From contig CAYZHK010000001.1 in the NCBI GenBank assembly GCA_964477685.1, positions 1 through 60,090 of the forward strand: a DNA stretch of 60,090 nucleotides, given 5' to 3'. The position numbers and the translations under genes were made by a program. The notes under the pieces were generated by a model. The model did no database searches, was not told where the DNA came from, and saw only the letters and a list, made by a program, of their open reading frames with translations. Of the stretch, positions 40,342-48,839 are shown piece after piece. How positions within the stretch are numbered: the first letter of the stretch is position 1; every line of letters begins with the position of its first letter. Source of the stretch: JACTUC01 sp964477685. GTDB lineage: Archaea > Thermoproteota > Methanomethylicia > Methanomethylicales > Methanomethylicaceae.

Positions 40342-42043
40342 ATCGGACGTCCCTTCGTCAGGAATGGCACTGCCCCTAAATTCCATTGCAGATGCCTTTC
40401 CCCCAAACCCGGCAGGTCCAACAATCCTGGAGGGCAATCCTTCCCGCCTCTTTCAGCCGGAGCAGATCCGATATCTTCAGAGGCTGGCTCGGGACCTCAA
40501 GCCATTGATTTTTTCCCTTTCCCGGTCAAGACACCATAGGGTTTCAGCCGACACTCTTCTCGATTCAGATGTCTTTAGCGCCCTGTGGGCAGTCGTCAGA
40601 AATCCCCACTCCGGCATTTCCCGCCTCCATTGTCCGCTCTGCGCTGCCATTGGGCGTTTCAGGATCGAGTATGGTCTTCTTCCCGCATACTCACTCGACA
40701 GGCTGAAATTCATGCTTGAGCCGCAGCCCATTCCCCAAGGCCTGCACTTGCTTGGAGAAGAAATCTACCGGGTCGGCCCATTTGCGATTTTTTTGGGCAC
40801 ATACCGTGGCGAGAAAATCCTGTCAGCCGTTCTCGATGACTTGACCCTTGCCGACCGACAATGCATCTTCGAAACGGGCCTAAAGATACGGGAGGAGGAG
40901 ATGCGCTCAGCCGCATTCACCTCCATTAGGCTCGACGAAATCCTCCTGGAAAGGCAAAAACTGATCGAGGGAATGACGGGGATCAGCAGAAGTCTGGTCT
41001 CCCCTTCCATCTACGCTTCGGTGGGTCTCCTTGGCCTTTACCCGCTGCTAATGGACGACCTTGTGGCTGAATTCTATGTTGACCGCCTCGGATCCTTTGC
41101 CTACCTTGATCACCGCGAACTGGGGCGGTGTCTCTCCTCGGTCTTTGTCACCGATAGCGACATGAGCCGATTGGTTACATTCGCCAGGATGGCATCGGGA
41201 AGAACCATGGACTATGCCACCCCCTCCCTCAGAGCATCCCTCAGAACCCTTGACTTCAGTGCCCGCATTTCTGTGGATGGCCCTCCACTCTCCCTCGAGG
41301 GCATGTCACTCTCATGCCGCAAGTTCTTCCTCTCTCCCTTGACCGTCGAAGACCTTGTTTCAAACGGCACAATCCCCCCTCAGCTAGCCTCCTTTCTATT
41401 GGCCCAGATGCTTGAGCGGCACAACATCACAATATACGGCGAGAGCGGCTCTGGCAAGACCACTCTTGCCGTGGCCCTCGATCTTATCACGCCGACTGCG
41501 TGGAGGAAATTTTCTGTCGAGTCCGACGTTGCGGAGAATGTGTCCCAGTCTCTGATGGGCTACCACCAGGTGAGGCTGCTCTCGGCAGGAACGACACCCG
41601 CGGAGCAGGCCAAGAGAACCCACATACTCAATAGCCTGCTGCACAAATCACCGGATTTCATCTTCTTGGGGGAGGTCCTGTCCCGAGAGGACAGCGTCTC
41701 CCTTTTTCAGATATTGGCGGCCGGCCTCAAATGCATCCACACTGTCCATGCTGAGACGGCGGAGGGATTGCTCAGGCGCTGGGTCTATCAGCACGGCATT
41801 CCGCCCTCCTCCCTCCATAGCCTTGACTTGCTGATCCAGATGGAGAAGCGGACGGTCGCAGAGAGGGTCGAAAGACGGGTGGTGAGGGTCTCTAGGGTTG
41901 AGAAGGACCTCGGGTCTATTGAAATTCCCCGCCTTTCGGACATCTACCGCCTAGGCGGTTCCGCCCTGCTTGGCGCGGAAGCAGGGTCGGCCTGTGCCGC
42001 AATGGGGGGAAGCAGGATCCAGGGGCAATCGGGGGGATCCTAA
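40325..42043 (+). CDS. Type II/IV secretion ATPase (GspE/TadA/ArlI family)
   Basis: The C-terminal half of this 572-residue protein has Walker A YGESGSGKTT (about residue 372), the Walker B region DFIFLGEVLSRED (about 447) and the His box CIHTVHAETAEGL (about 470). The N-terminal 350 residues contain a CPLC-type pair (HCPLCAAIGRF) and the family N-domain. It forms a hexamer that powers pilin assembly. ATG 40325 follows AGAGGATCG; ATG 40364 is a possible later start. Walker B reads LGEV where many homologues have a Gly-Glu pair, so it looks active. Confidence 0.85.
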   Translation: MNLKGESDVPSSGMALPLNSIADAFPPNPAGPTILEGNPSRLFQPEQIRYLQRLARDLKPLIFSLSRSRHHRVSADTLLDSDVFSALWAVVRNPHSGISRLHCPLCAAIGRFRIEYGLLPAYSLDRLKFMLEPQPIPQGLHLLGEEIYRVGPFAIFLGTYRGEKILSAVLDDLTLADRQCIFETGLKIREEEMRSAAFTSIRLDEILLERQKLIEGMTGISRSLVSPSIYASVGLLGLYPLLMDDLVAEFYVDRLGSFAYLDHRELGRCLSSVFVTDSDMSRLVTFARMASGRTMDYATPSLRASLRTLDFSARISVDGPPLSLEGMSLSCRKFFLSPLTVEDLVSNGTIPPQLASFLLAQMLERHNITIYGESGSGKTTLAVALDLITPTAWRKFSVESDVAENVSQSLMGYHQVRLLSAGTTPAEQAKRTHILNSLLHKSPDFIFLGEVLSREDSVSLFQILAAGLKCIHTVHAETAEGLLRRWVYQHGIPPSSLHSLDLLIQMEKRTVAERVERRVVRVSRVEKDLGSIEIPRLSDIYRLGGSALLGAEAGSACAAMGGSRIQGQSGGS

Positions 42044-42083
42044 GATCAGCGGGCCCAGGGAAACAGGTGGGAAGGGCGAGACC

Positions 42084-42566
42084 ATGGATTCCAGGTGGCG
42101 GAATGATTTCATGCTCCTGGACGTCTTCTCCACAGCATTCATATTCACCGGCTCCGCAGAAATGGCCCTCCAGGAGACCGTCCATAGCGGGGCATCCGCC
42201 GAGCCCCTCAAAGTCACGATGACTGGGCTGAGGAACGGCAGCAGTTTCGAGCATGCCCTAGGGGAATCGGGGATCCCAAGGGATCTCTCCGACTGGTTTT
42301 ACATGGTCTGTTCTGGATCTGCCAAAGACTCCCAATTGATGCTCGATTCCTGGAAAGCAGAGGCATCCAAATGCCTGGCCAAGACTGAAGACGCAACCTC
42401 CTTGGTCATCACCTTCTCCTGCCTTCTTCCGGTAGTCTTGGCCTCCCTTCTCCTGATGGTTGGGTACTTGAGCTCCCTTCTGGCCTTCTCCATTTCCTTT
42501 ATGACCATTGTTGGCTACTGGCTGGTGAGCAGATGGATGAGACGGTTGAACCGCCCATTAAACTGA
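42084..42566 (+). CDS. Pilus platform protein, first part (TadB/ArlJ N-terminal half)
   Basis: The 160 residues comprise a T2SF-like helical domain (FMLLDVFSTAFIFTGSAEMALQE, then SSFEHALGESGIP) and two adjacent membrane helices near the C-terminus (ITFSCLLPVVLASLLLMVGY and SFMTIVGYWLV). A complete platform protein has two such modules. Here the second is encoded by the next gene, which overlaps by 34 bases in another frame. It should anchor the ATPase to the membrane. Confidence 0.7.
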   Translation: MDSRWRNDFMLLDVFSTAFIFTGSAEMALQETVHSGASAEPLKVTMTGLRNGSSFEHALGESGIPRDLSDWFYMVCSGSAKDSQLMLDSWKAEASKCLAKTEDATSLVITFSCLLPVVLASLLLMVGYLSSLLAFSISFMTIVGYWLVSRWMRRLNRPLN

Positions 42567-43339
42567 TTCTGAAGCCCCACCCTGTGTCGCTGGGGCTCTC
42601 CGGACTCTTCTACTTGGCAATATGCCTGCAGGGGTCAATGCAATACGGCGTCCCGATGGCGCTAGCCTACTTCATGCTTCTGAATTTGGCCATAAGGTCA
42701 AAATCACTCACCATAGACTTTGGCACAGAGATCGGCGACTCTTTCCTGGCGTCATTCGCAAATAACTTGGCCTCCCTTGGTCCTGAGGAGGCCTTCTCCA
42801 AGGCGCTCAAACGCTTTTCCTCACCTCCGCTTAGGTGTGCCCTTGCCAAGGTGAGAAATGGAGTCCCCATCGCCAAAGCACTGCTTTCCATTGAGGTCCC
42901 TTCAAAATCTGAAAGTACTCTTCTTACCGCAATCTCCGCAGCCCTCTCCTATGGATCCGATGAGGCATCCAATAGGCTGCACAGGTACATGCTCTATCGC
43001 CAAGAACGGACTAGGCTAATCGCAGAATACAAGGGGAAGATGGCCGTCCTATCCCTCCGCCTGAAGGTTCTCTCCGCAATCTCAGCCGCATCCCTTGCGG
43101 TGATCGCCTTCGCCTCCCCCCTCCTGAGCTTCCTCTCCTCAGCAATTGAAGCCCAGACAAAAACCATCAATGGCTGGCCACTGCCCGCAATCGCCCTCTT
43201 CTCTGTGTCGATTCTCAGCCCACTCCTCTATTCGAAGACAGTGCCAGATACCAGCAGCGGCAGAATCACAGCGGCCTGTGCCATCCTGTACCTGTGCGTT
43301 TTTCTCCTCCTCAGCCTGACGATTGGCTGGCGATTTTAA
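42533..43339 (+). CDS. Pilus platform protein, second part (TadC/ArlJ C-terminal half)
   Basis: The 268 residues start with membrane helices (LGLSGLFYLAICLQG, MALAYFMLLNLAIRS), continue with the T2SF-type helical domain (FGTEIGDSFLASFANNLASLG, then NGVPIAKALLSIEVP) and end with three to four membrane helices. It completes the module begun in the preceding gene. The split arrangement resembles TadB plus TadC. The sequence is too divergent for a firm subfamily call. Confidence 0.7.
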   Translation: MDETVEPPIKLILKPHPVSLGLSGLFYLAICLQGSMQYGVPMALAYFMLLNLAIRSKSLTIDFGTEIGDSFLASFANNLASLGPEEAFSKALKRFSSPPLRCALAKVRNGVPIAKALLSIEVPSKSESTLLTAISAALSYGSDEASNRLHRYMLYRQERTRLIAEYKGKMAVLSLRLKVLSAISAASLAVIAFASPLLSFLSSAIEAQTKTINGWPLPAIALFSVSILSPLLYSKTVPDTSSGRITAACAILYLCVFLLLSLTIGWRF

Positions 43340-43342
43340 ATA
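43333..43342 (+). promoter_or_regulatory. TATA box of prepilin gene
   Basis: ATTTTAAATA, a strong TATA match, is centred about 29 bases before the ATG at 43367. A separate promoter in the middle of the locus fits high expression of a major pilin. Confidence 0.55.
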
Positions 43343-43366
43343 CCCCTGGCTGATGGGTGGGTCAAC

Positions 43367-43582
43367 ATGGCTTCCAAATCGCGGAAAGGTTCGCCGTTGG
43401 TGGAAGAGGGGCTCCTCTTGGGCCTATCCATTGTCACTCTGACCGTCGTCCTGACCATAATCGTGGGCCTTCTCACCGGGGTCCAGAATACATTCAATCT
43501 ATCGATATTCAATGCGGACGGCTTTACGGGCCAACTCCAAACTTCCATTGACCAGATACTGCAATTTTTCAGGATAGGGTAA
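43367..43582 (+). CDS. Flp/type IV prepilin-like protein (71 aa)
   Basis: The product has a basic leader MASKSRKG, a likely cleavage site after Gly8, and a mature start SPLVEEGLLLGLSIVTLTV with Glu at position +5, as in classical type IV pilins, followed by a 25-residue hydrophobic helix. The remaining 30 residues are short, as in Flp/Tad pilins. It has its own strong TATA box and overlaps the next ATG by one base. It is the best candidate for the major pilin. Confidence 0.75.
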   Translation: MASKSRKGSPLVEEGLLLGLSIVTLTVVLTIIVGLLTGVQNTFNLSIFNADGFTGQLQTSIDQILQFFRIG

Positions 43583-45417
43583 TGTTGCCCATTCTACCCT
43601 ATTCCCTTTTTCTATTACTCCTCGCCTTGTTCATAGGCAGTTACCTCTGGTGGAACCCCCTCCTCTTCCTTCTTTCCATGGGCATTTCCACCCTACCGCT
43701 GGTTTATGCGGCGCTTAGGGGAAATGCCAAGGGCCATGCCAATTTCGATGTCAAGACGATGCTGGATAGACATCCGATGTTGGAGTTCCACGGGAAGAAA
43801 TACTCCGCGCTGGCTGTGAAGATCGAATCACAAAGCCAAGAATCGCACGAAAGGTATGAGAAGGAGATCCGCTACGACCGTCTCCTGCGATTTTCCGAAG
43901 CCCTCAATTCCCTAGGCGTCCCCTCCGCCTATGTGACATTCTCATGCATGAAGCAGGCACCCTTGGGCCTGATGGATCCTGCCGTCACAAACATGTCCTT
44001 CATTGTTGCTTTCCCCCAAGGCAGAAACGAAGCTGAGCTCGCTGAAAAATCAGATGCTATCCTCAGGCAAATGGAGGGCCTTTGCCACCTCGCCCTGCCA
44101 GATTGCCACACAAAGCGGATGGGTGCATCTGAAGCGATGCTGCTGCTAGGAAAACCACTACTCCCAGCCCTGCAGGGGATAATGCCCAACCTCCTCTCAG
44201 GGAAGTCTGAAGAAACCATCTGCCCGATCCCTTCTCCTGCCATTGCAACAGGCCAGGAGCCATCTTACCTCTTCAACACCCCTGCCGATCCTGCGGCGCG
44301 AGAGAATGGGCCCTTTCTTGGCTGGATATTCTCCGGCGGGAACAGGGTGGCCCCCCTCAACCTCTCGCTGGAGGATATGCGGAGGCATACAGCAATTTTC
44401 GGCTGCACTGGCGCTGGCAAGTCCACAACTGCCATCTCGCTAGCCCTGCGCTTAGCCACAAGCGGGATCCCTCTCCTGATCTTGGATTGGCACGACGAGC
44501 ATTCTGAGGTAGTCGAGCGCTCGGGAGGCAAGGTATTTGCTTTGGGCTCTAGGGAGCTAGGGATCACCATAAACCCATTGGCCCTCTTGTCAAACAGGGA
44601 TATGGCAACCAACATCGAGCTGGCGTCCGACACATTTGCGCAGACATTTCAATTCACTCCGCCACAGTCATACATGTTCCGTGAAGCATTGAAATCCTGC
44701 TACAACAGCAAACTGAACCCATCCCTCACCGATATCATAAACGAGCTCAGTTTACTCCCCATCCGATCTAGCTGGGACCATGAGACAAGAATGGCCCTGA
44801 TGAGGCGGCTCAAACATTTCACAGAGGGGAGCTGTGGACTTGCCGTAAATGGCCCCGACTCGCTCCCCCGAGCAGAGCTCTTCCGGGGCATGGTATCCCT
44901 AGATCTGAGCCCCCTCAAGGACGTCAGCTCGAGAGCCATCTTGGCCAACCTTATCCTCAAGGTCATCTACGACCAGGCAAACAGCAGGGGTGAGCAGCCA
45001 GCCCTCAGGCATATCCTCTTCATCGAGGAGGCCCAGAATGTCCTGCCGCCTAGGCGCATGGATGCGCCCCAATCCATTGGCGAGCGCATACTTGCGGAGG
45101 TCCGGAAGTACGGCGAAGGGGTTGTGATCATAAGCCAGTTCCCCTCGGCCGTCTCATTGGATGTCATTAAGAACACCTCTGTCAGAATCATTCATGCCAT
45201 CAGGGCGGGCGATGATGCCAAGGTTCTGGGCGAAGCCACTTCCCTTGACATTGCCCAGAGGGCGTCGCTCAGCGCCCTCTCCCAAGGAGAGGCCATAGTC
45301 AATCTCCCCCTCCGTCCGGCAAACTATTTCGTAAGGGTCGTGCCGGACCCCCTATTGGAAACCCCTGCCTTCAACCGATCAGTTCTCGAAGGCGCCCCTC
45401 GCCCTCCAACCGTGTGA
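43582..45417 (+). CDS. Membrane-anchored HerA/VirB4-like ATPase
   Basis: The first 50 residues of this 611-residue protein have two membrane helices (LFLLLLALFIGSYLWW and LLFLLSMGISTLPLVYA). Residues 60-230 form a domain with VirB4/TraC-like flavour (SALAVKIESQSQE, then MSFIVAFPQGRNEAELAEKSDAIL). The C-terminal part is a HerA/DUF87 ATPase with Walker A FGCTGAGKST (about 273), LILDWHDEHSE, Walker B HILFIEEAQNV (about 478) and VVIISQFPS. Such ATPases pump DNA. Its place after a prepilin gene suggests a pilus-linked DNA-transfer role, as with CedB; this is inference. Its 3' end overlaps the convergent AK6-like gene by 47 bases. Confidence 0.8.
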   Translation: MLPILPYSLFLLLLALFIGSYLWWNPLLFLLSMGISTLPLVYAALRGNAKGHANFDVKTMLDRHPMLEFHGKKYSALAVKIESQSQESHERYEKEIRYDRLLRFSEALNSLGVPSAYVTFSCMKQAPLGLMDPAVTNMSFIVAFPQGRNEAELAEKSDAILRQMEGLCHLALPDCHTKRMGASEAMLLLGKPLLPALQGIMPNLLSGKSEETICPIPSPAIATGQEPSYLFNTPADPAARENGPFLGWIFSGGNRVAPLNLSLEDMRRHTAIFGCTGAGKSTTAISLALRLATSGIPLLILDWHDEHSEVVERSGGKVFALGSRELGITINPLALLSNRDMATNIELASDTFAQTFQFTPPQSYMFREALKSCYNSKLNPSLTDIINELSLLPIRSSWDHETRMALMRRLKHFTEGSCGLAVNGPDSLPRAELFRGMVSLDLSPLKDVSSRAILANLILKVIYDQANSRGEQPALRHILFIEEAQNVLPPRRMDAPQSIGERILAEVRKYGEGVVIISQFPSAVSLDVIKNTSVRIIHAIRAGDDAKVLGEATSLDIAQRASLSALSQGEAIVNLPLRPANYFVRVVPDPLLETPAFNRSVLEGAPRPPTV

Positions 45418-45952
45418 CCCAATTCACCGAACCCGCAGGCAACCCTCCCCTGCCCTTGATCGCCCCAAGAACATCCTCTGCAGTCTCCTCAGGAGTCAGC
45501 TCGGAGGTGTCGACCTCCCTGACCGCCTCCTTGCCGAAAGCCTCCACTGCGGCAATTAGGCACGCGTCCAGGAGCTCGGCCTCCACATTTTCTTTGACTT
45601 TCTCGACGGAATAGCCCCTTTTTCCCAACCTCTCCCCCAGTATGAAGGGATTTGACCTGAGCACAACCGCAATCTTCACATATTCCTTTGGAACAAGCTC
45701 GCCAAAGTGCCCCTCGATGACCACAATCCCATCCTTCTCGCCCAAGATTTTGCCCAGTGCCCTCCTCAGAATCCCCTCCTTCACCAGCGTGCTGCCCCTC
45801 GCCGAGTCCTTGGTGGAGAGGGCGCCAGCCTCTGCAGCAACTAGGTTGAGGCTCAATAATTTTGCGCAAAGCCTGGCAGCCACAAGCTCCGCAACGGAAG
45901 ACTTCCCTGTTCCAGGAGACCCAGTTATCACGATCGCCCTCTTTTTTTTCAT
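45371..45952 (-). CDS. AK6/Fap7-like nucleotide kinase
   Basis: The 193 residues begin with the P-loop VITGSPGTGKSSVAELVAARL and have VIEGHFGELVPKEY and a LID-like segment (NPFILGERLGKRGYSVEKVKENVEAE). This matches the archaeal AK6/Fap7 family, which has adenylate kinase activity and a role in small ribosomal subunit maturation. The gene is convergent with the HerA-like ATPase, with overlapping ends, and follows the thermosome gene on the same strand. Confidence 0.88.
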   Translation of the reverse strand: MKKKRAIVITGSPGTGKSSVAELVAARLCAKLLSLNLVAAEAGALSTKDSARGSTLVKEGILRRALGKILGEKDGIVVIEGHFGELVPKEYVKIAVVLRSNPFILGERLGKRGYSVEKVKENVEAELLDACLIAAVEAFGKEAVREVDTSELTPEETAEDVLGAIKGRGGLPAGSVNWVTRLEGEGRLRELIG

Positions 45953-46034
45953 GCAAAAGCCTCGAGAACATCGTGAAGTCTACCCCTGCCCGATAAAAAC
46001 ACTTCCCTCCCGTTGTCGGTGGGGAAGATTGGGG

Positions 46035-46052
46035 AAAAAAATAATAAAAAAA
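46035..46052 (-). terminator. U-tract terminator of thermosome gene
   Basis: Read on the minus strand, T7-ATTA-T6 lies about 32-49 bases after the thermosome stop at 46084. Archaeal termination typically uses such U-rich tracts. Confidence 0.5.
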
Positions 46053-46083
46053 GAGAATGGATGGTCTGCCTGAGCCGGCTTCC

Positions 46084-47733
46084 TTAGTCGAACTCGCCCG
46101 CTCCGCCTTCGCCAGGCTTCTTGGGCATCCCACCGCCGGCCGCTCCGCCTTTCGCAGAGGCTATAACATCATCGATCCTCAATATCATGGATGCCGCCTC
46201 TGTGGCAGACTTGATGGCCTGCACCTTCACCGCCAGTGGCTCGATGACGCCAGAGTTCTCCATGTTCCCTGTCCTTCCCTGAAGGACGTTGATTCCTGCC
46301 CACTTCTCGCCCTTCTCATGCATGGCTCTGAGCTCAACAAGGATGTCTATTGGGTCAAGTCCTCCGCTCTCGGCAAGTGTCCTCGGAACTGCCTCAAGGC
46401 TGTCAGCAAATGCTTCAATGGCAAGCTGCTCCCTGCCGCCGACGCCGGCTGCATAGTCCCTGATGTTCTTGGCAGCCTCCAGCTCCGGAGCTCCGCCGCC
46501 GGCAACGACCCTGCCATCCTCTATCACGTCCGCGACGACGCAGAGTGCATCATGGAGGGTCCTTTCGGCCTCGTCCACCAGTCTCATGAGCCCCCCTCTT
46601 ATCAGGATGCTCACTGCCTTGGGGCTCTTGCACCCCTCTACGAAGGTCATCTTGTCCTCGCCGTACTTCTCCTCCTTGACAACCTTGGCCTCTCCCAAAT
46701 CGGCAGCTGTCAGGTCATCAAGGTTTGTGACTATCTTGGCCCCAGTCGCCCTCGCAAGCTTCTCCATGTCCGACTTCTTGACGCGCCTTATGCCTACAAT
46801 GGACTCCTTCGCCATATAGTGCTGGGCTATATCATCGACCCCCTTCTGGCAAAAGACCACATTGGCCCCAGACTTCTTCACCTTCTGGACCATGTCCTTA
46901 AGGAGCTTCTCCTCCTCCTCAATGAAGGCCTTCATCTGGGTCGGGTCGCTGATCCGGATCTCCGCATCGAATTCGGTCTTCTCGATCTCGAGTGGGGCAT
47001 CCAGCAGAGCTACCTTTGCATTGTCCACCACTTTCGGCATTGCTGGGTGGACAACTTCCTTATCCACAATCACACCGTAGACCAGCTTGCTGTCGGTAAG
47101 GCTGCCACCCTGCTTCTTGACGATCTGTATGTATTCAATGTCAGCAACATACCCCTCGCCCCTCTTTTCCGAGACCTGCTTGACCGCCTTGACTGCAATG
47201 TCGCCGAAGAAGTCCTGAACTCCGGCGGATGCCTTGCTGTTCATCGCTGTGTAGGCAACTTTCTTCATGACCTTTTCGTCATCGATACTGATTGGCATGG
47301 CTATCTTGGAGAGGACGTCCATGGTCTTCTCTGTGGCTTTCTTGTAACCCTGCACGATCAGCGTGGGGTGAATGTTCTTCTCAACGAGTTCTTCAGCCTT
47401 CTTCAGCAGCTCACCGGCAAGGATTACCGATGTTGTGGTGCCGTCCCCGACTTCCTCGTCCTGGGTCTTTGAAACCTCGACCATCATCTTCGCGGCCGGG
47501 TGCTGTACCTCGATATCGCCAAGGATCGTGGCACCGTCGTTTGTTACCGTCACGTCTCCAAGGGTATCGACAAGCATCTTGTCCATCCCCTTTGGACCCA
47601 ACGTTGTCCTGACTGCCTCGGCAACAGCCCGGGCAGCCATCATGTTGACCCTCTGCGCCTCTTTTCCCTGAGTGCGCTGGGTTCCTTCCTTCAGGATCAA
47701 TACTGGAACTCCGCCAAGTTGTGCGTTAGACAT
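46084..47733 (-). CDS. ths: Thermosome subunit (group II chaperonin)
   Basis: The 549 residues are typical of archaeal thermosomes: VPVLILKEGTQRTQGKEAQ at the start, TTLGPKGMDKMLVD, VTVTNDGATIL, and GDGTTTSVILAGELL (ATP binding), and a C-terminal GGAAGGGMPKKPGEGGAGEF tail. It folds proteins in a double ring with a built-in lid. The length is normal. A TATA box on its strand lies at 47777-47784, and no HrcA/heat-shock palindrome is visible. Confidence 0.98.
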   Translation of the reverse strand: MSNAQLGGVPVLILKEGTQRTQGKEAQRVNMMAARAVAEAVRTTLGPKGMDKMLVDTLGDVTVTNDGATILGDIEVQHPAAKMMVEVSKTQDEEVGDGTTTSVILAGELLKKAEELVEKNIHPTLIVQGYKKATEKTMDVLSKIAMPISIDDEKVMKKVAYTAMNSKASAGVQDFFGDIAVKAVKQVSEKRGEGYVADIEYIQIVKKQGGSLTDSKLVYGVIVDKEVVHPAMPKVVDNAKVALLDAPLEIEKTEFDAEIRISDPTQMKAFIEEEEKLLKDMVQKVKKSGANVVFCQKGVDDIAQHYMAKESIVGIRRVKKSDMEKLARATGAKIVTNLDDLTAADLGEAKVVKEEKYGEDKMTFVEGCKSPKAVSILIRGGLMRLVDEAERTLHDALCVVADVIEDGRVVAGGGAPELEAAKNIRDYAAGVGGREQLAIEAFADSLEAVPRTLAESGGLDPIDILVELRAMHEKGEKWAGINVLQGRTGNMENSGVIEPLAVKVQAIKSATEAASMILRIDDVIASAKGGAAGGGMPKKPGEGGAGEFD

Positions 47734-47776
47734 AGAATTACACCTGTGAATTGTAAAAAGAAATTTTTTACACTTC

Positions 47777-47784
47777 TATATAAC
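47777..47784 (-). promoter_or_regulatory. TATA box of thermosome gene
   Basis: TTATATAG on the minus strand lies about 45 bases before the ATG at 47733, giving a leader of some 20 bases. Confidence 0.55.
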
Positions 47785-47833
47785 TATTTCCCTATTGGGG
47801 GCTAAAAGACGCGGAATGGATTCCCGGCTTCGA

Positions 47834-48064
47834 CTATACCCCCAGCTTGGTGAGTGCTATAAGCTTCCTGCTGGCCATCTTTACATCCTCGGCATTCACG
47901 GTTTTCCTGCCAGCATGCTTTGCAAGGGCAATTGATTCGCGGGCAATGTCAAGTGCCAGGGATTCGATGACCTCCCTCAGGGCCTCGGCCCCCTCTTCGC
48001 TCACCCTTTCCGCACCTGCTTTCCTCATAATTCTGTCCATGGGAGAAATGGCTATATCCGTCAT
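47834..48064 (-). CDS. Archaeal histone
   Basis: The 76-residue protein has the histone fold of HMfB-like proteins: ISPMDRIMRKAGAERVSEEG, a long central helix (ALREVIESLALDIARESIALAKHAG) and the loop 2 motif RKTVNAEDVKMASRKL, containing the K-T-V-x-x-x-D signature. It is slightly longer than the usual 67 residues. It should wrap DNA as dimers or longer multimers. A TATA box at 48091-48103 predicts an almost leaderless transcript. Confidence 0.95.
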   Translation of the reverse strand: MTDIAISPMDRIMRKAGAERVSEEGAEALREVIESLALDIARESIALAKHAGRKTVNAEDVKMASRKLIALTKLGV

Positions 48065-48090
48065 GTCCTTCGCCGCTTTTACATACTCCC

Positions 48091-48103
48091 ATAAAATATA
48101 AAA
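48091..48103 (-). promoter_or_regulatory. TATA box of histone gene
   Basis: TTTTATATTTTAT on the minus strand lies 27-39 bases before the ATG at 48064. Confidence 0.6.
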
Positions 48104-48154
48104 TCTTTCTTGGTGTACTGCCCAGGGCCAACCGGAATAAACGGGATATCACAA

Positions 48155-48164
48155 ATTTTAAATT
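48155..48164 (+). promoter_or_regulatory. TATA box of rps17e
   Basis: ATTTTAAATT lies about 40-48 bases before the TTG start at 48203. Confidence 0.5.
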
Positions 48165-48202
48165 GGGGTACCTGCTTCGGGTGAGATGTATCGGTGACCA
48201 TA

Positions 48203-48652
48203 TTGGGCAAGGTTCGCATCGGCAAGGTAAAAAGCGTATCAAATGAGCTGGTCCTCAAGTACCCGACGGTCTTCTCGACCGATTTTGAGGTCAACAAGAA
48301 GCTCGTTTATCAATACTCTGACATAAGGAGCAAGCACCTGAACAACAGAGTCGCAGGCTACATAACGCGGCTGCTGGTCTCCCAGAAGAAACGCGAGGAA
48401 GCCCTCAAGCTTGAGGAGGCGGAGATCGCCTCAAAGGAAGCCGAAGCGCAGGCTCCAGCAATGGAAATGGCCACCGAGGAGGTCCCAGCCGCAGCGCCGC
48501 AGGGGGAAACCCCACCTGCCGCCCCTGAAGCGGCCAAGGAGCAGGCGGAGGGCACAAAGGCCCCTGAAGAGGCAGAGGGCGAGGCCAAAGGCAAGGCCGA
48601 ACCTGCCAAAGAGCCAGAAGGGCAGGCTAGCGACCAAGGCAAAACGGGGTAA
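48203..48652 (+). CDS. rps17e: Ribosomal protein S17e with long acidic Ala/Glu/Pro tail
   Basis: Residues 1-65 are S17e: MGKVRIGKVKSVSNEL, then FSTDFEVNKKLVYQYSDI and RSKHLNNRVAGYITRLL. The usual archaeal protein ends here, at about 60-70 residues. This one continues for a further 80 or so with repeated Ala, Glu, Pro and Lys and no predicted fold. TTG 48203 is chosen because it restores the conserved N-terminus and follows GGTGACCATA at a good distance; GTG 48194 lies upstream. The protein binds the small ribosomal subunit. Confidence 0.9.
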   Translation: MGKVRIGKVKSVSNELVLKYPTVFSTDFEVNKKLVYQYSDIRSKHLNNRVAGYITRLLVSQKKREEALKLEEAEIASKEAEAQAPAMEMATEEVPAAAPQGETPPAAPEAAKEQAEGTKAPEEAEGEAKGKAEPAKEPEGQASDQGKTG

Positions 48653-48839
48653 GTGCCACTGTCTTCCTGCGGAGCAGCAGGTTCTCGTTAGGGCATTGGC
48701 CAAGCTCCACAATGATTGGACAATGCTTTTTATCCAGAGCCTACAGATTGAACCTTGGAATGAAGTGGTTGACCTGCGCTGAGGCGACAATGAAGAACCG
48801 GCACCTCCACTGACCATTTCCAACGGGCAAGTGATTCTG

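Noticed and set aside
46057..47472. 471-codon plus-strand ORF antisense to the thermosome gene
   Set aside because: It mirrors thermosome codons, has no recognisable domain, and the minus-strand frame is an unambiguous thermosome.
48653..48839. C/D box guide RNA in the gap after rps17e
   Set aside because: An ATGAAGA and CTGA-like words are present, but they do not form a consistent C, D', C', D order, and the TATA-like TTTTTATCC is weak.
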